This document shows, piece after piece, positions 50,241-59,546 of a stretch of 64,000 nt of DNA (the stretch's first letter is position 1; each line of letters starts with the position of its first letter). This DNA comes from an uncultured Prevotella sp. (GTDB lineage: Bacteria > Bacteroidota > Bacteroidia > Bacteroidales > Bacteroidaceae). Where the stretch lies: contig UQFS01000003.1 in NCBI GenBank assembly GCA_900540375.1, positions 1-64,000 of the forward strand. Reading direction: 5' to 3'. The position numbers and the translations under genes are program-made. Under the pieces are notes generated by a model. That model saw nothing but the letters and a program-made list of their open reading frames with translations. It made no database searches and was not told the DNA's origin.

Positions 50241-51791
50241 ATGAAGAAAACATTACTCTCGTTAGCCTTGGCCTTGCTCTCCTCATTGAGCATGAGCGCC
50301 AAGGACTACACCGACGCACTCGTCGTGACCGTCAACGGTACGGCTACGCGACAGACGGCAACCATCAGCGTGGACAAAAATAGCGATGGTACCTACAACT
50401 TCAACTTGAAGAATTTCATGCTCAAAGCCGGAGAACAGGCCATGGGCATCGGCAACATCACGCTCGACAACCTCAAAGCTGCAAAGAGCAATAAGGGAGA
50501 CGTGGTGTCTACACACCGGGATATTACTATCACAAAAGGCGACGATCCCAATGTCGACACATGGATGGGCCCTATGCTGGGAACCATTCCTTTGGATCTG
50601 AAACTGCTTGTCAATGACGGGAAACTCTATACGCTCATCGACATCGACATGCAGAAGACGCTGGGACAGACCATCCACGTCACCTTCGGAGACAACTATC
50701 AGCTGCCTAACAGCGGGTTTGAGGACTTCCATACGGCAACACTTGTAAGCCCAGAAGGTCCAGACAACACATGCAGCGGCGACGAGCCTAATGCTTGGCA
50801 CTCCTTCCAAAGTGCCACAGGAACGCAACCATGGGTTTGGATGGCAGGCGGCGGCTCATCCTATTTGTATAGGTCATCAGAGGTCCGACCGGAATCTACA
50901 GGTAAGCAAAGCGCACTCCTCACTTCTCACAACATGATCTTTGCCATTGCAAATGGCACCATGACAACAGGCCGACTCAGTGCCGGCTCTATGATTGCTA
51001 CAGATCCAAGCAACCACAGCCAGCTCGACATGAGTTCAACTGACAAGGATGGCAATGGCGATCCATTCTATATACTCATGGACGGCACGCCCGACTCCAT
51101 CGCTGTTTGGGTAAAGTTTAAACAGCAAACACCCGTTGCCAAGCATCCTTATGCTACAATCAGCGCAGCTATCACCGACGGTACATATTATCAAGACCCA
51201 CAGGAAGCAGGTAAAACTTATAACAACGTTGTTGCAACTGCTAAAAACGCAAAGATAGAATCGAAAGGCTTTGTTTGGCAGCGAGTAACTGCACCATTTG
51301 TCTATACGAACAATAACGTAAACGGAAAAGCCATTCTTGTAACGATCTCCACAAATGCAGACCCGGGAAAAGGCAGCACTGACAGCCTCTACGTCGACGA
51401 CATCAGCCTCATCTACAATGTAGACAAGCCGGCAATAACCGTCAATGGGCAAGCCGTCACGCTTGACAAAGACAAGGTAAGCACGACTGCCGAAGACCCG
51501 ACTAACGCCGTTGTTGCAGCCACAACAGCTAACAAGGGCTCTTTCGCTGCCGTCAGCGAGCTCGGCACTACCGATGCTCAGCGCAGGCTGCAACTGCTCT
51601 ACTGCTCTGACGACCTGCAGACAATCAAGACATATACCCTCGTTATCAACAAGGAAACAGAGGCCGGTATCAGTCAAACCAAAACTGCTACCAGCAAGGA
51701 CCGCAAGGTCTATGACCTCGATGGTCGTGAGGTGAAAACCATGCACCACGGCAACGTCTATATCCTCAACGGTAAGAAAGTGCTGAAATAA
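50241..51791 (+). CDS. Secreted calycin-like/PCMD protein with conserved C-terminal tail
   Basis: A 516-residue exported protein (signal peptide ending SLSMSA). Residues about 20-155 look like the lipocalin/calycin-like domain of Bacteroidetes (DALVVTVNGTATRQTATISV, FNLKNFMLKAGEQAMGIGNI); the middle (NSGFEDFHTA, PNAWHSFQSATG, DSLYVDDISLIY) looks like a PCMD jelly-roll. The end, VYDLDGREV then NVYILNGKKVLK, is the tail shared with two other proteins here. It is 60 bp after the barrel gene and followed by a terminator. Function unknown. Confidence 0.8.
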   Translation: MKKTLLSLALALLSSLSMSAKDYTDALVVTVNGTATRQTATISVDKNSDGTYNFNLKNFMLKAGEQAMGIGNITLDNLKAAKSNKGDVVSTHRDITITKGDDPNVDTWMGPMLGTIPLDLKLLVNDGKLYTLIDIDMQKTLGQTIHVTFGDNYQLPNSGFEDFHTATLVSPEGPDNTCSGDEPNAWHSFQSATGTQPWVWMAGGGSSYLYRSSEVRPESTGKQSALLTSHNMIFAIANGTMTTGRLSAGSMIATDPSNHSQLDMSSTDKDGNGDPFYILMDGTPDSIAVWVKFKQQTPVAKHPYATISAAITDGTYYQDPQEAGKTYNNVVATAKNAKIESKGFVWQRVTAPFVYTNNNVNGKAILVTISTNADPGKGSTDSLYVDDISLIYNVDKPAITVNGQAVTLDKDKVSTTAEDPTNAVVAATTANKGSFAAVSELGTTDAQRRLQLLYCSDDLQTIKTYTLVINKETEAGISQTKTATSKDRKVYDLDGREVKTMHHGNVYILNGKKVLK

Positions 51792-51887
51792 GCTTTCAGG
51801 CAGACAGAAAACGCAACCAACTGTCTGACTATCAACAAAGAAATAAAAAGAGAAAACTTTACATCTTTTTGTCGCCAAAGAAAAATT

Positions 51888-51912
51888 CCGCATCTGTAGC
51901 ACACAGATACGG
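51888..51912 (+). terminator. Terminator of the envelope-protein operon
   Basis: Arms 51888-51897 and 51903-51912 pair over 9 of 10 positions (CCGCATCTGT), extended outside by A/T pairs, and are followed by ATTTTTTC. Confidence 0.75.
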
Positions 51913-51922
51913 GATTTTTTCT

Positions 51923-51930
51923 TATCTTTG
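51923..51930 (+). promoter_or_regulatory. Possible -7 box for the DUF2851 gene
   Basis: TATCTTTG just after the terminator T-run, about 60 bp before the ATG at 51992. Confidence 0.45.
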
Positions 51931-51991
51931 CAAATGAGTCTCCTTGCGTCAGCGAAGATTCTCCAAACCAAAATACTATAAAAGCCATCAG

Positions 51992-53287
51992 ATGGAACAG
52001 CTATTGCACTACTGCTGGAAGCACAAGCTCTTCCCACTACAACAACTCAAGACCACCAGCGGACAAGACGTGGAGGTCATTGATCCGGGACTGCACAACC
52101 GCAACGCAGGACCTGACTTCTTCAACGCAAAGGTGAGGATCGACGACACGCTGTGGGTTGGAAACGTGGAGATTCACGACAAGTCGTCAGACTGGTATCT
52201 GCACGGGCATGAGAAGGATGACCATTATAATAATGTGGTGCTGCACGTCACTGGGAAAGCTGACACCGAGGTGAAGACGGCCAACGGTGATGTGCTGCCG
52301 CAATTGGAGATGGAAGTACCCGAGACGGTGGAAAGACACTACCAAGAGCTGTTACAGGAAGACCAATACCCGCCCTGCTATCGCATCATTCCGCAACTAT
52401 CACGGCTGACCGTTCACTCTTGGATGAGCGCTTTGCAAACCGAGCGTCTCGAGCAGAAGACGGAGAAGATCCGGCAACGCGTAGCCATCGCCAACGGCTC
52501 CTGGGAGCAGGCATACTTCGTGACATTAGCACGAAGTTTCGGTTTCAGCATCAACAGCGAGGCGTTTGAGCAGTGGGCGCTCCACGTGCCTTTGCATGAC
52601 GTAGACCATCACCGCGACAATCTCTTCCAGATTGAGGCACTCTTCATGGGGCAGGCGGGGATGCTCAACACCGACGAGATGCCGCAACGACGCAGAAAGC
52701 AAGCTGAGGAAGACGCTTACTTCCAGCGGCTGAGACACGAGTATCTCTATCTTGCACATAAATTTTCGTTGGAGCCAATCAGCGGACAGCGATGGCGCTT
52801 CCTAAGACTGAGACCACAGAACTTCCCCACGATACGCATCTCGCAACTGGCCAACCTCTATTATCATCGCCGGACAGGACTGAGCCAACTCATTGACTGT
52901 AAGACGCTGAAAGAGGCGCAGCAACTCTTCGACACGGAAGCGACACACTATTGGGAGACACACTATACCTTCGGAGCGGAAAGCAAGAAGACCGAAAAAC
53001 GGCTGTCGAAAGACTCTATCACGGTGCTGACGATCAACACGGTGGTGCCGATGCTCTTCGCTTACGGCAGGCACAAAGAGGACGACAGGCTCTGTGACCG
53101 CGCCTTCGACTTTCTGGAGGAACTCAAAGCTGAGGATAACCATATCGTCAGAATGTGGAAGAAATGCGGACTCGACGTAGAAAACGCCGGTGACTCGCAG
53201 GCTCTTATCCAACTGAAAAACGAATACTGCGACCGCAAGGACTGTCTCCGCTGCCGGTTCGGATACGAATATCTGAAGAATGTATAA
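51992..53287 (+). CDS. DUF2851 family protein
   Basis: A 431-residue protein of a family widespread in Bacteroidetes and annotated only as DUF2851. Conserved segments include MEQLLHYCWKHKLFPLQQL, the acidic DVEVIDPGLHNRNAGPDFFNAKVRI with VGNVEIHDKSSDW, which resembles a restriction-endonuclease-like fold, and a C-terminal Cys cluster CDRKDCLRCRFGYEYL. That arrangement suggests a nuclease-like protein, but no activity is established. The start at 51992 is the first ATG that fits the family N-terminus. Confidence 0.85.
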   Translation: MEQLLHYCWKHKLFPLQQLKTTSGQDVEVIDPGLHNRNAGPDFFNAKVRIDDTLWVGNVEIHDKSSDWYLHGHEKDDHYNNVVLHVTGKADTEVKTANGDVLPQLEMEVPETVERHYQELLQEDQYPPCYRIIPQLSRLTVHSWMSALQTERLEQKTEKIRQRVAIANGSWEQAYFVTLARSFGFSINSEAFEQWALHVPLHDVDHHRDNLFQIEALFMGQAGMLNTDEMPQRRRKQAEEDAYFQRLRHEYLYLAHKFSLEPISGQRWRFLRLRPQNFPTIRISQLANLYYHRRTGLSQLIDCKTLKEAQQLFDTEATHYWETHYTFGAESKKTEKRLSKDSITVLTINTVVPMLFAYGRHKEDDRLCDRAFDFLEELKAEDNHIVRMWKKCGLDVENAGDSQALIQLKNEYCDRKDCLRCRFGYEYLKNV

Positions 53288-53357
53288 TGTATAGTGTATA
53301 AATAAGAATGAGTAAATAATAGCATGCTATTCGTTGTTCGTAAGCGCGGATGCAATT

Positions 53358-53429
53358 ATTCATCATTCAACACTCATCATTCAACATTGTTATAATTCAA
53401 TATTCATCATTCAACATTCATCATTCATG
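53358..53429. repeat. 7-bp-period repeat ending in the thioesterase start codon
   Basis: Heptamers ATTCATC, ATTCAAC, ACTCATC, ATTCAAC, ATTGTTA, TAATTCA, then (after a 2-bp shift) ATTCATC, ATTCAAC, ATTCATC and ATTCATG. The final heptamer supplies the ATG at 53427. Confidence 0.85.
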
Positions 53430-53885
53430 AAGTCTTATCTCTTTGAAACCCGTATGGAAGTGCGCGACTACGAATGCGACATCGAGGGCATCGTCAACAA
53501 CGCCAACTATCTCCACTATACCGAACATACGCGTCACCGTTTTCTCCGTGCCCTCGGCGTGAGCTTTGCCGATCTGCACGAGAAGGGCGTGGACGCTGTC
53601 GTGGCCCGGATGCAACTGCAATTCAAGCGCCCGCTGAAATGCGACGACGAGTTTCTGTCGTGCCTCAACCTCCACAAGGAGGGCGTACGCTATGTCTTTG
53701 AGCACGACATCTACCGCGCCTCCGACAATGCGCTCTGTTTTCATGCCGACACTGAACTGGTCACGCTCATCAACGGACGGCTCGGCGTGAGCAAGGACTA
53801 CGACGATGCCTTCCTGCCCGTCATCGAGCGCTTTGAAAAGGACGGCACGCCCATCACTGCATCTGACAACAATATTTCCAAATAG
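53427..53885 (+). CDS. Hotdog-fold acyl-CoA thioesterase
   Basis: A 152-residue 4-hydroxybenzoyl-CoA-thioesterase-like protein. The motif RDYECDIEGIVNNANYLHYTEHTRHRFL carries the conserved Asp/Asn-Tyr region that binds the thioester. Such enzymes hydrolyse acyl-CoA or acyl-ACP in the cytosol; the substrate is not evident. It is 16 bp upstream of dprA. Its start codon is the last part of a heptamer repeat. Confidence 0.87.
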   Translation: MKSYLFETRMEVRDYECDIEGIVNNANYLHYTEHTRHRFLRALGVSFADLHEKGVDAVVARMQLQFKRPLKCDDEFLSCLNLHKEGVRYVFEHDIYRASDNALCFHADTELVTLINGRLGVSKDYDDAFLPVIERFEKDGTPITASDNNISK

Positions 53886-53901
53886 ACTCTATACTCTAAG
53901 C

Positions 53902-55032
53902 ATGATCACTGACGAGGAACTCATCAACACCATCATCCTCACACGGCTTAGCTATTTCCATCTCAACACGATGGTGGAACTTTATAAGCAACTGGGATCC
54001 GCCACTGAGATCATCCGGCAACGCCATCATCTCAAAACAACCTTTCCCGGTCTGCCTCAGCGCATTGCCGACGATCTGATAGATGCCGAAGCCATGAGGC
54101 CCAGGGCTGTGGAGGAACTGGCCTATTGCCGGGAGCACGACATACAGATGCTGTGCATGAATGACGCCAAATACCCTAAGCGCCTCACCGAATGCACAGA
54201 CCCGCCACTCATGCTCTTCTACAAGGGACTGACAGACCTCAACCGGCAACATGTCATCGCGGTGGTCGGCACACGCCACTGCACCACCTACGGACAGGAT
54301 CTCATCCGTAGCTTCCTTGCAGACCTGAGTCGTCTGTGCCCCGACACGCTGATCGTCAGTGGGCTGGCCTATGGCGTTGACATCCATGCGCACCGCAACG
54401 CATTGGCCAACAACATGGACACTGTGGCCGTGCTGGCTCATGGTCTCGACGACCTCTATCCGCCACGGCACCGCGACACGGCCAACGAGATGGTCTTTCA
54501 CGGCGGTCTGCTTACGGAATATATGACGCACACAAAGATAGACAAGCTCAACTTCGTGCGCAGAAACCGTATCACGGCAGGGCTCAGCGACGCCACCATC
54601 GTCGTGGAGAGCGCTGAGAAGGGAGGCGGACTGATCACGGCGCGCATCTCCAGGGAGTACAACCGTGATGTCTTTGCTTTCCCCGGACCGGTAGGCGCGC
54701 CCTACAGTGAAGGCTGCAACCACCTGATCCGGGACAACGGAGCCGCGCTGATTACTTCAGCGGTAGACTTCGTCAAGGCCATGGGATGGCAAGACGAACT
54801 GCAAATCAACCAGATGAGACAGGCAGGAATAGAGCGGCAGATGTTTCCGGAGCTCGACGAGGAGGAACAAAAGATCACTAAGCTGCTGCAAGCACAAAAC
54901 GACCTGCCCGCCAACATCATCGCTGTAAAGACGGCGTTGAACATCGGTACGACACAGGCCAAACTGTTCTCTTTGGAGATGAAAGGAGTCGTCAAGCCTT
55001 ATGCAGGAGGATTCTATCACTTGCTGAAATAG
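53902..55032 (+). CDS. dprA: DNA processing protein DprA
   Basis: A 376-residue DprA/Smf protein that loads RecA on incoming single-stranded DNA during transformation. N-terminal helical domain (LSYFHLNTMVELYKQLG), Rossmann-fold core with VVGTRHCTTYGQDLIRSF, VSGLAYGVDIHAHRNAL, EYMTHTKIDKLNFVRRNRITAGLSDATIVVESAEKGGGLITA and FAFPGPVGAPYSEGCNHLI, and a C-terminal winged helix. Start at the ATG 53902. The genes dprA-dus follow closely. Confidence 0.95.
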   Translation: MITDEELINTIILTRLSYFHLNTMVELYKQLGSATEIIRQRHHLKTTFPGLPQRIADDLIDAEAMRPRAVEELAYCREHDIQMLCMNDAKYPKRLTECTDPPLMLFYKGLTDLNRQHVIAVVGTRHCTTYGQDLIRSFLADLSRLCPDTLIVSGLAYGVDIHAHRNALANNMDTVAVLAHGLDDLYPPRHRDTANEMVFHGGLLTEYMTHTKIDKLNFVRRNRITAGLSDATIVVESAEKGGGLITARISREYNRDVFAFPGPVGAPYSEGCNHLIRDNGAALITSAVDFVKAMGWQDELQINQMRQAGIERQMFPELDEEEQKITKLLQAQNDLPANIIAVKTALNIGTTQAKLFSLEMKGVVKPYAGGFYHLLK

Positions 55033-55052
55033 GTTTTCCCACTTTTTTTCGC

Positions 55053-55060
55053 TACCTTTG
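55053..55060 (+). promoter_or_regulatory. Possible -7 box 10 bp before the dus start
   Basis: TACCTTTG, ending 9 bp before the ATG at 55070. If functional, the transcript would start within a few bases of the start codon. Confidence 0.4.
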
Positions 55061-55069
55061 CACTCATAT

Positions 55070-56095
55070 ATGAAGATAGGAAACATTGACTTCGGTGAAC
55101 GCCCGCTCTTCCTCGCTCCCATGGAAGACGTGACGGACGTGGGCTTCCGTATGCTCTGCAAACGGTTTGGGGCGGCTATGGTATATACTGAGTTTGTCTC
55201 TGCCGACGCGATCATTCGCAGCATCAAGTCCACACTCGACAAGATGCACATCAATGATGAGGAGCGCCCGGTAGGCATTCAGATCTATGGCAAAGACGTG
55301 GACTCGATGGTCGAGGCGGCTAAAATTGTGGAATCGGTACACCCCGACATCATCGACATCAACTTCGGATGCCCGGTGAAGAAGGTAGCCGGAAAAGGCG
55401 CGGGAGCGGGGATGCTCAAGAACATTCCGCTCTTGCTTGACATCACAAGAGAGGTCGTCAAAGCCGTGAAAACGCCGGTAACGGTAAAAACGCGACTGGG
55501 ATGGGACAAAGAAAACCTGACCATCACGGACTTGGCTGAGCAGTTGCAGGACTGCGGCATACAAGCGCTGACCATTCACGGACGCACGCGCAGCCAGATG
55601 TATACCGGCAATGCTAACTGGACACTCATCAAAGCCGTGAAAGACAACCCACGTATCCATATCCCAATCATTGGCAATGGCGACATCACCACACCGCAGG
55701 AGGCCGAAGACGCCTTTGACAACTATGGTGTAGATGCCGTCATGGTGGGACGAGCCACCTTTGGTCATCCCTGGATATTCCGAGAAATGCGGCAATATAT
55801 CGATGCCGAGAAGACTCGTCGAGAGGGCGGCACTCCCGTAGCGCCTGCTCCCCTGACCATAGACGACAAGATCGGCATCCTGGAAGAACAACTGCGCATC
55901 AATGTAGAGCGCATTGACGAGTATCGCGGCATCCTCCACACACGCCGTCATCTGGCCGCCTCTCCTATCTTCAAAGGTATCCCCAACTTCCGACAGACAC
56001 GTATCGCCATGCTCAGAGCAGAGACGGTCGAGGCGCTCACCGACATCCTCGAACAGTGCCGTGCCTACTTGAAGAGCGGGGAAGCGCAAGCATAG
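55070..56095 (+). CDS. dus: tRNA-dihydrouridine synthase (DusB/NifR3 type)
   Basis: A 341-residue flavoprotein that reduces uridine to dihydrouridine in tRNA. FMN barrel beginning LFLAPMEDVTDVGFRML; catalytic Cys101 in INFGCPVKKVAGKGAGAGML; VKTRLGWD, TIHGRTRSQMYTG and IGNGDITTP are standard. A 60-residue C-terminal helical domain (HTRRHLAASPIFKGIPNFRQTRI) follows. The last codons (KSGEAQA and stop) lie in the first of three 21-bp repeats. Confidence 0.94.
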   Translation: MKIGNIDFGERPLFLAPMEDVTDVGFRMLCKRFGAAMVYTEFVSADAIIRSIKSTLDKMHINDEERPVGIQIYGKDVDSMVEAAKIVESVHPDIIDINFGCPVKKVAGKGAGAGMLKNIPLLLDITREVVKAVKTPVTVKTRLGWDKENLTITDLAEQLQDCGIQALTIHGRTRSQMYTGNANWTLIKAVKDNPRIHIPIIGNGDITTPQEAEDAFDNYGVDAVMVGRATFGHPWIFREMRQYIDAEKTRREGGTPVAPAPLTIDDKIGILEEQLRINVERIDEYRGILHTRRHLAASPIFKGIPNFRQTRIAMLRAETVEALTDILEQCRAYLKSGEAQA

Positions 56096-56133
56096 AGCGG
56101 GGAAAAAAGAACAAAGAGCGGGATCCAAAGCCT
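56071..56133 (+). repeat. Three 21-bp tandem repeats overlapping the dus stop codon
   Basis: Units 56071-56091, 56092-56112 and 56113-56133, each with AGAGCGGG at the same place; the first is coding, the second contains the TAG stop. The remaining 56134-56238 before ruvB contains a run of nine C residues at about 56193-56202 and shows no gene. Confidence 0.75.
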
Positions 56134-56238
56134 CGCAGCATCGTTTGCTCCTCTCTACCGCTGGGTTCTGTATGTGGCTGCTATGCAGCTGCTCCCCCCC
56201 CCTCGTCCCCTTAACAAGCAAGCAATCATCAACAAACA

Positions 56239-57270
56239 ATGGCAGAAGACTTTGACATACATGAGGAAAAGCTCTCCTCTACAGAGAAAGAATTTGAGAA
56301 CGCGCTACGTCCTCTGCGCTTCGACGACTTCAATGGTCAGCAGAAAGTAGTGGACAACCTGCGCATCTTCGTCGAGGCGGCCAAATACCGCGGCGAGCCC
56401 CTCGACCACACACTTCTCTACGGTCCTCCGGGTCTGGGAAAGACGACTTTGAGCAATATCATCGCCAATGAGCTCGGCGTAGGCTTCAAGATCACGTCCG
56501 GTCCCGTCCTTGACAAGCCGGGAGACCTGGCAGGCATCCTCACCTCGCTGGAGCCCAACGACGTGCTCTTCATCGACGAGATACACCGGCTGCAGCCCGT
56601 AGTGGAGGAGTATCTCTACTCAGCCATGGAGGACTACCGCATTGACATCATGATAGACAAGGGTCCGTCGGCAAGAAGCATACAGATCGATCTGAATCCC
56701 TTCACGCTGATTGGTGCCACCACGCGCTCCGGTATGCTCACTGCACCGTTGCGTGCCCGCTTTGGCATCAACATGCACCTGGAATACTACGACCCGGAGA
56801 CGCTGAAGAAAATCATCAAGCGGTCGGCCGTGCTGCTAAAAGTACCTATCGAAGACGATGCCGCCATGGAGATCGCACGGCGCAGCCGTGGCACGCCACG
56901 TATCGCCAACGGTCTGTTACGCCGCGTGCGTGACTTCGCGCAAGTGAAAGGCAACGGCACCATCACCTCCGCCATCGCCCAGCTGTCGTTGGGTGCGCTG
57001 AACATCGACTCCTACGGTCTTGACGAGATCGACAACAAGATCTTGCTGACGATCATCGACAAGTTCCGTGGTGGTCCCGTCGGTGTCTCTACCATTGCCA
57101 CAGCCATCGGAGAGGATGCCGACACGGTGGAGGAAGTCTATGAGCCGTTCCTGATCATGGAGGGATTTATCAAGCGCACACCACGCGGACGCATGGCGAC
57201 AGCATTGGCTTACGAGCATTTAGGTCGGGACATCCGTTCGGCTAACCCTATGCAGCCCGAGCTGTTCTAA
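56239..57270 (+). CDS. ruvB: Holliday junction DNA helicase RuvB
   Basis: A 343-residue AAA+ motor that drives branch migration of Holliday junctions with RuvA. Walker A GPPGLGKTTL, Walker B LFIDEIHRL, sensor 1 GATTRSG, arginine finger region APLRARFG, and a C-terminal winged helix (ARRSRGTPRIANGLLRRVRDFA, RTPRGRMATALAYEHL). Full length for the family. Confidence 0.97.
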   Translation: MAEDFDIHEEKLSSTEKEFENALRPLRFDDFNGQQKVVDNLRIFVEAAKYRGEPLDHTLLYGPPGLGKTTLSNIIANELGVGFKITSGPVLDKPGDLAGILTSLEPNDVLFIDEIHRLQPVVEEYLYSAMEDYRIDIMIDKGPSARSIQIDLNPFTLIGATTRSGMLTAPLRARFGINMHLEYYDPETLKKIIKRSAVLLKVPIEDDAAMEIARRSRGTPRIANGLLRRVRDFAQVKGNGTITSAIAQLSLGALNIDSYGLDEIDNKILLTIIDKFRGGPVGVSTIATAIGEDADTVEEVYEPFLIMEGFIKRTPRGRMATALAYEHLGRDIRSANPMQPELF

Positions 57271-57287
57271 ACATAAACAAGAAATGT

Positions 57288-57335
57288 GACCTATTATATA
57301 TAAAGGATTTGACCTTATATATATAAGGAGTGAGC
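57288..57335. repeat. AT-rich element, tandem copies after ruvB
   Basis: Two related units 23 bp apart (from 57288 and 57311): GACCTATTATATATAAAGGA and GACCTTATATATATAAGGAG. The second contains the perfect 16-bp palindrome CCTTATATATATAAGG at 57313-57328. Confidence 0.6.
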
Positions 57336-57438
57336 TATCCTCTTACGGGTATGGTACTTGAAAACGCCAAGCCGCTACTTGTATTATGGTAAGAAAAATA
57401 ATTAAAAGAAAGATCGTTTAGACTTAGATAAAAAAAGA

Positions 57439-59040
57439 ATGATGAACATCAAGAAATATTTTATAACCTTGGCGTTAGGCCTCTCGATGCTCTGTCCTGC
57501 GGCAGTGCAGGCACAACGCATGCAGCTCAACTTTGGGTCGAACAGTCCCTTACGCAAACTGCAAATAGCGGAGATGGCGATCAGCAATCTCTATGTCGAT
57601 TCTGTCAACGAGCAGAAACTCGTTGAGGACGGCATCCGCGGCATGCTGGAAAAGCTCGATCCGCACTCCTCCTATTCTTCCGCCAAGGAAGCCAAGGCGC
57701 TCTCTGAGTCCCTCAACGGCTCGTTTGAGGGTATCGGTGTGCAGTTCAACATCCAGTCCGACACGCTGTTGGTCATACAACCCGTGTCGAAAGGCCCGTC
57801 GGAAAAGGTCGGCATTATGGCCGGTGACCGCATCATCAGCGTCAACGACACGGCTATCGCAGGCGTGAAAATGCCACAGGAAGAGATGATGAAGCGCCTG
57901 CGTGGCCCTAAGGCTACTCATGTGAAACTTGGCATTGTGCGCCGCGGCATTACCGGCACGCTGTATTTTGATGTTGTCAGAGACAAGATCCCGGTGAAAA
58001 CGCTCGACGCCTTCTATATGATCAAGCCTCACGTGGGATATATCCGTATCGGCAGCTTCGGAGCCACTACCTACGATGAGTTTATGACGGCTGTGAACAC
58101 GCTGAAAGGACAAGGTATGAAAGACATGATACTGGACTTGGAAGAGAACGGTGGGGGCTATCTGAATGCCGCTGTGGACATCGCCAACGAATTCTTGAAG
58201 AAGAACGATCTGATCGTCTACACGATAGGCCGGCGCGTGCCCAGAGAGGAATACAGGGCTAAAGGCAACGGACATCTCCTGGACGGAAAGGTAATCGTAC
58301 TCGTCAACGAGTTCACGGCCTCTGCGGCAGAGATCGTCACCGGTGCCATACAAGACCAAGACCGCGGTATGGTCGTCGGCCGCCGCAGCTTTGGCAAAGG
58401 CCTTGTGCAGCGTCCGATACCCTTTGCTGACGGTAGCATGATGCGCCTGACGATCGCTCACTATTACACGCCGTCCGGTCGTTGCATCCAAAAGCCATAT
58501 AAAAAAGGAGACTTGAAAGATTATGAAATGGAACTGGATGACCGCTACAAACACGGTGAACTCTACTCTGCCGACAGCATCCATTTTGCCGACTCGCTGA
58601 AGTTCTACACGATCCGCAAGCACCGCACAGTGTATGGCGGCGGCGGCATCATGCCAGACTACTTCGTGCCATTGGACACCACACTGTACACACGTCTCCA
58701 TCGACAGCTGATGGCGAAAGGGATCGTCATCAAACACAACTTGAAATACATTGACGACAACCGCAAGGAACTGAAGAGTCAATATAAGTCTTTCAGCAAT
58801 TTCCTACAGCAATACACTGTACCTCAGGCGCTCGTTGACAGTATTCTGGCTGACGGTAAGAAACAGAAGATTGAGCCGAAAGATGAAAAGGAACTCCAGC
58901 AAACGCTTCCCTATCTCAAAACTCAGCTAAAAGCACTTGTCGCAAGGGATATTTGGGACATGAATGAATATTTCCAAATTGTAAACGAAAAAAACAAAAT
59001 TATCAGCAAAGCACTACAAATAATAAGCATAGAGCGGTAA
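57439..59040 (+). CDS. S41-family C-terminal processing peptidase
   Basis: A 533-residue periplasmic serine protease (CtpA/Tsp type). Signal peptide ending PAAVQA; a PDZ domain at about residues 95-180 (GSFEGIGVQFNIQ, GPSEKVGIMAGDRIISVNDTAI); peptidase domain with Ser295 in NEFTASAAEIVTGA and Lys320 in RSFGKGLVQ. It probably degrades or trims envelope proteins. It is 168 bp after ruvB; the gap contains the AT-rich element. Confidence 0.93.
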   Translation: MMNIKKYFITLALGLSMLCPAAVQAQRMQLNFGSNSPLRKLQIAEMAISNLYVDSVNEQKLVEDGIRGMLEKLDPHSSYSSAKEAKALSESLNGSFEGIGVQFNIQSDTLLVIQPVSKGPSEKVGIMAGDRIISVNDTAIAGVKMPQEEMMKRLRGPKATHVKLGIVRRGITGTLYFDVVRDKIPVKTLDAFYMIKPHVGYIRIGSFGATTYDEFMTAVNTLKGQGMKDMILDLEENGGGYLNAAVDIANEFLKKNDLIVYTIGRRVPREEYRAKGNGHLLDGKVIVLVNEFTASAAEIVTGAIQDQDRGMVVGRRSFGKGLVQRPIPFADGSMMRLTIAHYYTPSGRCIQKPYKKGDLKDYEMELDDRYKHGELYSADSIHFADSLKFYTIRKHRTVYGGGGIMPDYFVPLDTTLYTRLHRQLMAKGIVIKHNLKYIDDNRKELKSQYKSFSNFLQQYTVPQALVDSILADGKKQKIEPKDEKELQQTLPYLKTQLKALVARDIWDMNEYFQIVNEKNKIISKALQIISIER

Positions 59041-59192
59041 TATACTGTCAACAATGCTTAAAACTGTGTCTCAATCATTCACAATTTAAACATTATGTGC
59101 TGTTTTGAGAGAACAATAGGTGCAAAATCGTTGGTGGATAATTATTTAATGATTAAATTTGCTACATTAAATAACTATATAAAACAACGATT

Positions 59193-59540
59193 ATGCCAAA
59201 CCCGATTGACCTTGACGAGGCTCTCTTCCAGCGCATTGAATATTACATTATCCATGAGAAGATGTTCCTCCAGCCACGCCTCTCGCGTGAAGATGTGACG
59301 AATCGGGTGTATGTGCCCAGAAATAAGTTTGGTCAGCTCTTCGTCCGCTTTGCAGGCACCAACTTTGTCAACTACGTCAACAACCTCCGGCTGGACTTTG
59401 CCGTGAAGTTGCTCAAAGAGCATCAAGAATACTCTGTTGAAGCCGTGGCACGTGAATGCGGCATCCCAGCACCACAGACATTCTACAGAATATTCGTGAA
59501 GAAATACGGCATGACACCCACTGAATACAGAAAGAAATAA
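59193..59540 (+). CDS. Small AraC-type DNA-binding protein
   Basis: A 115-residue protein that is almost only an AraC-type helix-turn-helix domain: PRLSREDVTNRVYVPRNKFGQLFVRFAG and VEAVARECGIPAPQTFYRIFVKKYGMTPTEYRKK. No sensor domain is present, as in stand-alone regulators or the output part of split sensors. The upstream 150 bp are AT-rich and no promoter consensus is clear. Targets unknown. Confidence 0.85.
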   Translation: MPNPIDLDEALFQRIEYYIIHEKMFLQPRLSREDVTNRVYVPRNKFGQLFVRFAGTNFVNYVNNLRLDFAVKLLKEHQEYSVEAVARECGIPAPQTFYRIFVKKYGMTPTEYRKK

Positions 59541-59546
59541 CAAAGA

